A stretch of DNA of 64,000 nt from a virus: positions 1 through 64,000 of the IMG/VR virus record IMGVR_UViG_3300009545_000023. The stretch is one strand, 5' to 3'. The notes beneath the pieces were generated by a model, which saw only the letters and a program-made list of their open reading frames with translations, had not been told where the DNA came from and did no database searches. This document shows, one piece after another, positions 41,376-47,799 of this stretch. How positions within the stretch are numbered: position 1 is the first letter of the stretch; each line of letters opens with the position of its first letter. The translations under genes were made by a program, and so were the position numbers.

Positions 41376-41627
41376 ATGATGGCGGAAACAAAAACTGAAC
41401 CGCGACGGCTCATCGATAGACCGGGCTTTCAGTTGGCGCACGGTATCGTGCCTGAGCGCGAGGACGAGGCGATACCCGAAGAGTGTATCGTTGGTCGCTG
41501 TCCTGAGTGCGGAGACAGTCTCCTGAGTAATCTGTATTGGCACCCGGAGAAGGGGTATCTGCTCAGGTACGAGTGTGTGAGCGCGTTATTGCCGAACGGA
41601 CGATGCCATTTTTACTGCAATCCGTGA
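41376..41627 (+). CDS. Small zinc-ribbon protein
   Basis: 83 residues from ATG 41376 (preceded by GGAGGGAG). CPECGDSLLSN and a later RYECVSALL with CHFYCNP form a likely zinc ribbon. Plus-cassette gene; no family recognised. Confidence 0.55.
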   Translation: MMAETKTEPRRLIDRPGFQLAHGIVPEREDEAIPEECIVGRCPECGDSLLSNLYWHPEKGYLLRYECVSALLPNGRCHFYCNP

Positions 41628-41646
41628 GAAAGGTTAGGTGGGATAA

Positions 41647-42024
41647 ATGCCATCTGTATTGACAGAGCAAGAGGCTATAGCGACGATTTTAGTCAATCAG
41701 CGTTTTATGAGGAATGGCTCACCGCCGATCATCAACGCACTTGACCTGCTGCCGAAGAAACTGAAAGATGAGGTGATGGGCGATGCGCAAGCAGTGATTG
41801 ATGGACTGAAGGCAAGCCGTCTACAGGAAGGCGCACAGGCAATTGACGATAAGAAGGATCGCCTATGGGAGTGTTGTGAATCATACATTAAAGGCAAGCA
41901 GGTCTGTGAAGAAGGTGTTTACCAAATGGATCACATCGCGCTTACTGCTCTTGATTTCATAAGCAGCGTTGGCGAGATTATTGGTTTTTACGAGTACCCG
42001 CCCGAAGACGAGGCCGCACCCTAG
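41647..42024 (+). CDS. Unknown helical protein
   Basis: 125 residues. MPSVLTEQEAIATILVNQRF, LPKKLKDEVMGDAQAVIDGLKASRL. All-helical and likely globular; no motif recognised. Confidence 0.5.
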   Translation: MPSVLTEQEAIATILVNQRFMRNGSPPIINALDLLPKKLKDEVMGDAQAVIDGLKASRLQEGAQAIDDKKDRLWECCESYIKGKQVCEEGVYQMDHIALTALDFISSVGEIIGFYEYPPEDEAAP

Positions 42025-42027
42025 CCT

Positions 42028-42261
42028 ATGCGCAAGCCCTGGCTATCCCTTCGCCTGAACGACGATGGCACGGTCTCTGTCACCGGCTCGGTTGAACTCG
42101 TCGGCTTGTTGCTCAGGGACGCGGAGCAGGGTGCTTTCGCCATGCGGGAGAGGGTGGAGCAGGCAGACACGCGCCCGGACATTCGAAAAGTGATGACGGG
42201 TGATGTTGCAATGTATTTGCGGTTGTGCCGATGCCTGGAACGGGTGGCACAGAAAGAATGA
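42028..42261 (+). CDS. Unknown small protein
   Basis: 77 residues. LSLRLNDDGTVSVTGSVELVG then a helical C-terminus (REDAEQGAFAMRERVEQ-type). Only three bases after the preceding stop. No family recognised. Confidence 0.45.
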   Translation: MRKPWLSLRLNDDGTVSVTGSVELVGLLLRDAEQGAFAMRERVEQADTRPDIRKVMTGDVAMYLRLCRCLERVAQKE

Positions 42262-42277
42262 GGGAGTGAGGAAGAGA

Positions 42278-42556
42278 ATGGCTAAGATGTTAATCGACTT
42301 GGAGAAGGCCGGGTTTTCCGCGCTCTACGTCATGTGTGAGGATTGCGACGGGAAAGGCGGTTATCACCCGTATGACGATATCCTCTGTGAAAATGATACG
42401 TCACGATGGGTTGAGTGCCGCTCGTGTGGTGGTACAGGCAAGACTGACAATCGCGACACTGTGATACTGGAACTGGCAACGGCTATCGTGGCGCTCGAAG
42501 CATCGTTGAAGGCGGTCGGCGTTCCTTTGCTGGAACTGAAGGGAACCACCGAATGA
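42278..42556 (+). CDS. DnaJ-type zinc-finger small protein
   Basis: 92 residues from ATG 42278. CEDCDGKGGY and CRSCGGTGK are the CxxCxGxG repeats of DnaJ zinc domains; ILCEND between them could complete the sites. The C-terminus is a helix (ELATAIVALEASLKAV). Zinc binding is well supported; partner unknown. Confidence 0.6.
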   Translation: MAKMLIDLEKAGFSALYVMCEDCDGKGGYHPYDDILCENDTSRWVECRSCGGTGKTDNRDTVILELATAIVALEASLKAVGVPLLELKGTTE

Positions 42557-42657
42557 GCGCAGACTTTCAGCCGCCATCCGCCCTGTTGCTCGCTGTACTG
42601 TGCTTCCTGGCGGCTATGATCGCCGGGAGAGGCAGAGGAGGAGGGAGGTTGTCGTGA
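42553..42657 (+). CDS. Membrane microprotein (34 aa)
   Basis: Starts at ATG 42553 overlapping the preceding stop (ATGA) and ends in a GTGA overlap with the next gene. It has one hydrophobic helix (ALLLAVLCFLAAMIAG) and a Gly/Arg tail. Function unknown. Confidence 0.4.
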   Translation: MSADFQPPSALLLAVLCFLAAMIAGRGRGGGRLS

Positions 42658-42956
42658 GTGAACCGAAAGATAGAGTTGAATTGAAAGCGCGTCTATTCGG
42701 TGCTGACGAGTTCAGGCGATGGGCGGCAGAGCATACAGCCGGTGAGCGACCGACGTTCACCGGTCTGAAGGTGACGCTGCACGGTGCTTGTGACGCTGAC
42801 TTCCCGCTGTTTGTGGTCTTCCGTGACTGCCTATATCAGCAGCGGCAGGTATCTATCGAAAACACTGAAGCGGGCCGCGTGTATGTCGGTGTCTATTGCA
42901 GAGAGGCAGCGGAGGCACTGACAGTAGACGACATCGTAAAAGGAGATTGGCGATGA
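42654..42956 (+). CDS. Unknown small protein
   Basis: 100 residues from GTG 42654. FRRWAAEHTAGERPTFTGLKVTL, FVVFRDCLYQQRQVSIEN, with AAEALTVDDIVKGDWR at the end. GTGA overlap before it. Alpha/beta, no family recognised. Confidence 0.5.
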   Translation: MSEPKDRVELKARLFGADEFRRWAAEHTAGERPTFTGLKVTLHGACDADFPLFVVFRDCLYQQRQVSIENTEAGRVYVGVYCREAAEALTVDDIVKGDWR

Positions 42957-43453
42957 CCACACAAAACGAGGCACAAAGCGAGGCGATTCGAAGCGAGGAG
43001 CCGTTTTGGAAGCGGTGGGAGAAGTATGGAAACGGTAAGTGCGTATTCCTTTATCGTCGTCCCGAAGGCAAGCAGATAGAAGACGTTTACCTGGTGCAGC
43101 GCAGTCACGCATGTGTGCTTTCTGTATATGGTAACGGGTCTCGTGATTACAGAGCCTGTGATTGTGACGGACTAACCGTATACGGTGGCGATGTAGCCAA
43201 CGATATGCCTGAGTTCAAATGGGCTGCTGATGCAATGGCACACGCACGGGCGAAGGGTCTGCTTACTCCTGCTCCTCTCACGCCTTTAGAGCAGTCAGAG
43301 CAGCGTGTGAAGGAGTTGACGGCACTTCTAGTAGAGGCCGCTGACGCGCTCGAAGGCAGTTGTCCGCGTGGCACCATACCACCCGTGTACCAAGAAGAGG
43401 TAGCGAAGAAGATTAGGGCGGCACTCTCAGGCACGGAAGGAGCGCAAAAATGA
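42953..43453 (+). CDS. Unknown protein
   Basis: 166 residues from ATG 42953. WEKYGNGKCVFLYRRPEGKQI, then a helical C-half (RVKELTALLVEAADALEGSC). Short overlaps with both neighbours. No motif recognised. Confidence 0.5.
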   Translation: MTTQNEAQSEAIRSEEPFWKRWEKYGNGKCVFLYRRPEGKQIEDVYLVQRSHACVLSVYGNGSRDYRACDCDGLTVYGGDVANDMPEFKWAADAMAHARAKGLLTPAPLTPLEQSEQRVKELTALLVEAADALEGSCPRGTIPPVYQEEVAKKIRAALSGTEGAQK

Positions 43454-43977
43454 GCGAGACACCGGGATTGACGGCGGAACGGTTGGCATGGGCTAGGACG
43501 ACGATTAAACTGCTCATAGGCACGGGCGCAGGTTGGAAGGCTTCCAAGGACCGCGACACTTTGCTATCCGCTCTGCTGGACGCCGCCGAGGAGAACGTTA
43601 GGCTAAGAGAGCAGTTGGCATCAATCGAAGCGACCGCAGAGAACTTCGTCTTGAAAGTTGGCGCGTCCGAACTCTCAATTGAGGAAGTAAACCGGAATCT
43701 GCAAACTATCGCCAATTCGTTCAAAGAGAAATACGGCACTTACGAAGCGGCTTGTGAAGCGTTGGAAACGCTGACCGGTGCGGATCTCTTTTTGCATGAG
43801 TTACTGATGGATAAGTTCAGTTGCCTGAAGGTGACGAGAGACGCGCTCGCACAGTTGGCGGAATGGCGGGAGGTCGCGGAGGCGGTCGCGGTCGATTGGG
43901 AACACCCGCTCCAAATACGCAATGACGTTGCTTATATCAGGAACCTGATGGAGAAGTACCCGAAAGGCGGTGAGTGA
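43450..43977 (+). CDS. Unknown helical protein
   Basis: 175 residues. TAERLAWARTTIKLLIGTGAG, then long helices (LLDAAEENVRLREQLASIEATAENF; DALAQLAEWREVAEAVAVDW). Coiled-coil tendency. No family recognised. Confidence 0.5.
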   Translation: MSETPGLTAERLAWARTTIKLLIGTGAGWKASKDRDTLLSALLDAAEENVRLREQLASIEATAENFVLKVGASELSIEEVNRNLQTIANSFKEKYGTYEAACEALETLTGADLFLHELLMDKFSCLKVTRDALAQLAEWREVAEAVAVDWEHPLQIRNDVAYIRNLMEKYPKGGE

Positions 43978-44390
43978 TGGAATATACGGAAGCCACAACC
44001 AATATAGGTCAGCCGCGAGTCATTACCGGCACACTGCAAGATATCAACGGTAGGCAAGAGGGCGTGTATCTGCCGCTTTCGGATCTGAAACAGGTGTGGG
44101 TGCAACGGCCGGATACGAGCGTTTCATCGTGGGACGTGCCGCACGAAATCTATTACGGTATCTATGTCGAGCAGTGCTATTCCGCGAAAGATCCGTCGTA
44201 TCGGGCGTGGGCCGTGAAGTGCGGTGCGTGGCAGAACGATTACCTTACACATGCTGGTGGATGGGAGACCGCGCCGATGCCGTCAGACCGCACCGACTCA
44301 TTCTATAAGCGTTGCCGATGGCCTGACTTTGGCGAAGCGATGGCGGCGGCACAGAAGGCAGTCGAGAAGGCGAAGGAGGCGAGCAAGTGA
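43977..44390 (+). CDS. Unknown protein
   Basis: 137 residues from ATG 43977, with a GTG at 43974 as alternative start. VITGTLQDINGRQEGVYLPL, YGIYVEQCYSAKDPSYRAWA, C-terminal helix (AMAAAQKAVEKAKEASK). No family recognised. Confidence 0.5.
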   Translation: MEYTEATTNIGQPRVITGTLQDINGRQEGVYLPLSDLKQVWVQRPDTSVSSWDVPHEIYYGIYVEQCYSAKDPSYRAWAVKCGAWQNDYLTHAGGWETAPMPSDRTDSFYKRCRWPDFGEAMAAAQKAVEKAKEASK

Positions 44391-44656
44391 CCGACCAGGA
44401 GTTGAAAGAGCGACCGTACAAAGGCACGTGGGGGCCGAACGGATACTGCAACTCAACTGCTTGCGACACGACGCCAGCATCGTATTACCATAACGGAAGA
44501 TACGAGGACGAAGGCAATAACCGGTGGTACTGCGCTGAGTGTGCTAGTAGGATAAACCAGCGGTTCGGGTCCGATATTTGCCGCACGAGACAGGGAGAGA
44601 TCCCGCCCAGCACAACGCCGACAGGGACAGACGATCAGGAGGGGATGAGATGTTGA
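44387..44656 (+). CDS. Small cysteine protein
   Basis: 89 residues from GTG 44387 (GTGA overlap). GYCNSTACDTTPASYY and WYCAECASRIN are two Cys pairs that could hold one zinc. The tail is Pro/Thr-rich. No family recognised. Confidence 0.5.
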   Translation: MTDQELKERPYKGTWGPNGYCNSTACDTTPASYYHNGRYEDEGNNRWYCAECASRINQRFGSDICRTRQGEIPPSTTPTGTDDQEGMRC

Positions 44657-44856
44657 TAGAGATACGTGCCGAGATTAACGGAAAAGTTTACGACCTTAAT
44701 AGCCCTGAAGAGTTGGAAATGCTAAAGGTCATAGCGTTGCAACGGATACAGATAATAGCACTATCAAAAGTTAAAAAACGTCGTGGCCCTTACTCCCTAA
44801 CCGATGAAGAGAGACAGAGGCGCAGGAGGCGTTTGTCTGCGATAAGCAAGGAGTAA
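44650..44856 (+). CDS. Small helical protein, last of the plus cassette
   Basis: 68 residues from ATG 44650. EEIEMLKVIALQRIQIIALSK-type helix and a basic C-terminus (ERQRRRRRLSAISKE). Possibly DNA-binding; no family recognised. A 7-bp hairpin (CATAAGG/CCTTATG) follows at ~44858-44880. Confidence 0.5.
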   Translation: MLIEIRAEINGKVYDLNSPEELEMLKVIALQRIQIIALSKVKKRRGPYSLTDEERQRRRRRLSAISKE

Positions 44857-44912
44857 CATAAGGCGGTGTCACCTTATGCCCTTGATGACGGTGAGTTTTG
44901 ACGGCGTTATTG

Positions 44913-45548
44913 TCACGGCGTCGGCTGCTTAGAGATAGGATCGTTCGGGAATCGGGCTTTATACGAGGCGATCCAATCGGAGGCAGGATCGTTGCTCAGG
45001 AAGATTGCCTGCGCCTTTGGTAGCGTGATCTTGCCCGCCTGAAGGTCACGGTAAATTTTTGCCTCCAGCCGATCTTTGACCCGGAAATTCCATGTGCTGG
45101 TGCCGGTCTCAATCCAAAGGTTCAACCGCGAATTATCGCCGCCGAGACAAAGAGGCAGCCGGTGATCGACCTCTCGGCGAATGTGCGGGTCGGGCTTGAC
45201 GTGATACTCGGCGTAGACCGCGTTTTTGGTGGACTCGGGAACGTCTCGAACGCCCGTCTCACCATCGGATGCCGAACCGTTGGCGTAGCCCTTCTTGACG
45301 AGTTCTGAGACAGGCACAGGAGCACCATTGACCATCATGAGCGCACCAGGCGTTAGAATCGGGTCAGGGCGGATCGGTGCGCCATCGGAGGCTAGAACAG
45401 GCACAGAAGGCGCAGGAGAGGACAAAGCGATGACATGGACAGCGACCGGCGTTTCAACCGTGGCGGCGTGTTGTGCGATGCCCGCGATTCCGATAGTCGC
45501 GATGATTCCACCACCGAGACCTGCGGCGAGTTTGTAGAGGGTTGACAT
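44913..45548 (-). CDS. Exported HNH-type nuclease-like protein
   Basis: 211 residues. N-terminal signal/membrane helix (AAGLGGGIIATIGIAGIAQHA, ~7-27). C-terminal HNH-like core: VRDVPESTKNAVYAEY, EVDHRLPLCLGGDNSRLNLW (a D-H pair and the asparagine), then RLEAKIYRDLQAGKITLPKAQ. Such cores are common in secreted HNH proteins. It lies next to the lysis genes, so it may be a cell-envelope or periplasmic nuclease. Catalysis is not certain because the final His is not obvious. Confidence 0.65.
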   Translation of the reverse strand: MSTLYKLAAGLGGGIIATIGIAGIAQHAATVETPVAVHVIALSSPAPSVPVLASDGAPIRPDPILTPGALMMVNGAPVPVSELVKKGYANGSASDGETGVRDVPESTKNAVYAEYHVKPDPHIRREVDHRLPLCLGGDNSRLNLWIETGTSTWNFRVKDRLEAKIYRDLQAGKITLPKAQAIFLSNDPASDWIASYKARFPNDPISKQPTP

Positions 45549-45578
45549 CTTTACTATCCTTTAGGAGGGATTGAGATA

Positions 45579-45938
45579 ATGGATAACTTTAAGATTGACA
45601 TAACAAGCGATGGGCGAGAAGGGTTCGACCTCGCAATGCAAATTGCCTTTCAGGGTCGCATTAAAGCGATTGGTTGGAAAGAAGTTGCTGATAAGGGCAT
45701 CATGCTGTACTGGACAAAGGCAGACGGCATAAACCTTCTACCGGTGCCGTTGGACGCGGCAGGCTCATCTGATCTTGTATGGCTATGGCTTGGCGGTCAA
45801 GACTACGGCAAAGAACCGGATCACGACGGGAGCAATGGAAGAGGTTGGCGCATATACAATGAGCAATGGCGGCGTGTTAACAACGAATGGGAAGCATTTA
45901 TCGCCATAAAGCCCGCATGGGCTATGTATGGGAAATGA
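45579..45938 (+). CDS. Conserved phage protein of unknown function
   Basis: 119 residues. FKIDITSDGREGFDLAMQIAF, then VWLWLGGQDYGKEPDHDGSNG and WRIYNEQWRRVNNEWEAF, a set of segments typical of a small conserved phage family with no known role. It is divergent from the HNH gene. Confidence 0.6.
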   Translation: MDNFKIDITSDGREGFDLAMQIAFQGRIKAIGWKEVADKGIMLYWTKADGINLLPVPLDAAGSSDLVWLWLGGQDYGKEPDHDGSNGRGWRIYNEQWRRVNNEWEAFIAIKPAWAMYGK

Positions 45939-45939
45939 T

Positions 45940-46203
45940 CTAACCGCCCGTCCCTGCTCCATCCGTTCCTGTCGAGATCGGCGGCGCGGAATCGATCGCA
46001 CCAACCGCCGCCGATTGTTCCTGTGCTTTGGTTGCGTCCCGCTCAGTCGGTGACTTGTCGATGAATGCTCGAACCGCCACAAGGCCCGCTAAGAGGACCG
46101 TAGCGCCTTCCTGATAGTATCCGTGCAGGTATTGCGTACCCGCTCCCAAAACAGCGATCAGGAAGTACAGCCAGCCGCGCAGTTGGTAGTCGAATCGTGT
46201 CAC
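45940..46203 (-). CDS. Small membrane protein in the lysis region
   Basis: 87 residues from GTG 46201-46203 overlapping the preceding TGA (GTGA). Two hydrophobic segments (GWLYFLIAVLGAGTQYL; GATVLLAGLVAVRAFI) and a polar C-terminal tail. Could be a second holin or an antiholin by position. Confidence 0.5.
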   Translation of the reverse strand: MTRFDYQLRGWLYFLIAVLGAGTQYLHGYYQEGATVLLAGLVAVRAFIDKSPTERDATKAQEQSAAVGAIDSAPPISTGTDGAGTGG

Positions 46204-46763
46204 GGTGATGTGCCTTTCTCGTATCGCTCTTTGTCCATCAATCGATCGGTGGTCAGTTGCTGAATTGCCATCTGGAACGTTGCCCGCTCTGCTGCCCATC
46301 CTGCCCGTTCATCAGCAGCACCGGCCCGCGTCGCCTCAAGTGCGCGGTGTAGTCGATCAATCTCTTTGTCCTGGCCCGCGATATAGGCGTCCTTCTTGTC
46401 AACCGTCGCCTCAAGATCGGCTATATGTCCCTCGGCAAAGGCGCGATACCGTTGCAGTTCCGAAGTGAGCGTATCGACCTTGCTTTCAAGCCGAACGACA
46501 TTAGCCTCGGCTATGGCGGCTTTTGATTCAGCAGCAATAGCCTTATCAAGCGTCTGTTCGTTCTTGTCGAATAGTTCACGGGCGATATCGGACCATTCTT
46601 GTTTTGACTTGTCTTTAGCCTGTGCCGCTGATAGATCCGTTTTTCTTGCTTCGTTGATTTGCGCCCAGCGAGCGGCGACGAGTGTTCCCGCCGAGGCGAT
46701 TGCCGCACTAGCCGTTGCAATGAATGCAGTTACCCAACCGCTCGTCGTTGCCTGTTCTGACAT
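46200..46763 (-). CDS. Membrane-anchored coiled-coil protein (spanin-like role possible)
   Basis: 187 residues. One N-terminal hydrophobic span (WVTAFIATASAAIASAGTLVAARW) and a long coiled coil (residues ~40-160, e.g. ESKVDTLTSELQRYRAFAEG). This is the layout of i-spanins, and it follows the holin gene, but no lipoprotein partner is adjacent. The family call is tentative. Confidence 0.55.
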   Translation of the reverse strand: MSEQATTSGWVTAFIATASAAIASAGTLVAARWAQINEARKTDLSAAQAKDKSKQEWSDIARELFDKNEQTLDKAIAAESKAAIAEANVVRLESKVDTLTSELQRYRAFAEGHIADLEATVDKKDAYIAGQDKEIDRLHRALEATRAGAADERAGWAAERATFQMAIQQLTTDRLMDKERYEKGTSP

Positions 46764-46779
46764 GGCACTACCTTATCTG

Positions 46780-47385
46780 TCATCTGCTGCTGACCTGCTG
46801 CACGGCCTGTGCGCTCGCTGTGGAGTCCTGCGCGGGCTGCGTGACCGTGTGAACCTGCGCGGTGGCTTCGACCGGTCCCGCTGCGGTCTGAGTCGTCACC
46901 GTTGCCGTGGTGTCGGTGGTGGTCGTGGCGTTGTACCGCTCCTGCAACCGATCGGCGAAGCGGACGAATGGTTCCTCCGCGCCATTGAAGAGGCTATGAA
47001 TGAAGTCTCTCAGCATGCGCTCACTGGTGCCGGGAGGGATATACCGGGCGATCAGAGGCGAGCAGGAAAAAGACGCATCGCGCAGGTTCTCAAGTATGCT
47101 CAGGCATTCGATACAGGCAAAGACAAAGCAGAAACCGATTGTGCTAAATAGTGGTGCATGGCAAATCTGCATCACATTCAGTGTTATTAATGCTCCTGCT
47201 TTTCGGATCGCGCCCCACCACCCCAGGTAACTGATAAATCGACGGTTCCGGAATGCCTTTATGAAACCGGTAAAGATGTCAACGAAAAATAGAAGCGTAA
47301 ACGGAACGTCCATCAGCATGACAGACTGAACTGTAGTAGCTTCGAATAAGCATTTTATGATGAATAAGAAGGTTTGTGGGTTCAT
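46780..47385 (-). CDS. Holin (TcdE/phage holin family)
   Basis: 201 residues. LLFFVDIFTGFIKAFRNRRFISYLGWWGAIRKAGAL and IECLSILENLRDA are the signature of the TcdE/Cph1 holin family, with three predicted membrane spans. The C-terminal ~70 residues are a Thr/Ala/Gln-rich tail not typical for the family. It times membrane opening so that an endolysin reaches the wall. Confidence 0.8.
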   Translation of the reverse strand: MNPQTFLFIIKCLFEATTVQSVMLMDVPFTLLFFVDIFTGFIKAFRNRRFISYLGWWGAIRKAGALITLNVMQICHAPLFSTIGFCFVFACIECLSILENLRDASFSCSPLIARYIPPGTSERMLRDFIHSLFNGAEEPFVRFADRLQERYNATTTTDTTATVTTQTAAGPVEATAQVHTVTQPAQDSTASAQAVQQVSSR

Positions 47386-47529
47386 TTACTCGTGATCGAA
47401 ACGGGCGACCGCTGCCTGCTGAATGGCGCGGTGATGATGGCGATGGTGATTTCCTTTGTGATCGTGTAGGTTGCTATCGTTGCGCTTTTGGTGATAGGAT
47501 AGAGGCAAGTACCCGCTTGCCTTTCGAGG

Positions 47530-47573
47530 TGAGCCGGATCGGATGTCGAAGGGTTCGAGTCCCTTACGCTCAC
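47530..47573 (+). other. tRNA 3'-half-like sequence (T-arm plus acceptor end)
   Basis: AAGGG (47549-47553), loop TTCGAGT and CCCTT (47561-47565) make a canonical T-arm. ACGCTCA and C at 47566-47573 look like the acceptor strand and discriminator. TGAGC (47530-47534) can pair with GCTCA, but there is no room for D and anticodon arms, so it is not a tRNA gene. It may be an attP-like copy of a host tRNA end, or chance. A WYL-like gene starts at 47575. Confidence 0.45.
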
Positions 47574-47574
47574 T

Positions 47575-47799
47575 ATGAACGATAAGCCCATCTGGATCAA
47601 CTACACCAACTATCGCGGCGAGACAAGCGACCGTTTAATCGTGACGCGTGAACTCTTCTTCGGGTCGAACGAATGGCATCCTGATCCGCAATGGCTCCTT
47701 CGCGCTTTCGATGTCGAGAAGCAAGCAGAGCGCACCTTTGCCATGAAGGACGTTCACCGCTGGGACGTGCCGATTACTTCATCCCCGTCATCGTCTTAA
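47575..47799 (+). CDS. Small WYL-like domain protein
   Basis: 74 residues. INYTNYRGETSDRLIVTREL, FGSNEWHPDPQWLLRAFDVE and AERTFAMKDVHRWDV follow the strand order of WYL-type ligand-sensing domains, without an attached HTH. Similar stand-alone proteins occur in phages. The end overlaps the 1833-residue gene tail by 26 bases (convergent). Confidence 0.6.
   Translation: MNDKPIWINYTNYRGETSDRLIVTRELFFGSNEWHPDPQWLLRAFDVEKQAERTFAMKDVHRWDVPITSSPSSS

Noticed and set aside
46396-47151. 251-codon plus-strand frame opposite the coiled-coil and holin genes
   Set aside because: The minus frames have membrane spans, coiled coil and holin signature; this one has none and crosses both genes.
47491-47573. 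A full tRNA gene
   Set aside because: Only the T-arm and acceptor end fit; no D-arm, anticodon arm or matching 5' acceptor of the right length exists.
47382-47600. 72-codon minus frame upstream of the holin
   Set aside because: It needs a TTG start or an internal ATG without ribosome site, and it runs over the tRNA-like segment on the other strand; its composition is Thr/Ile-rich without fold-like pattern.
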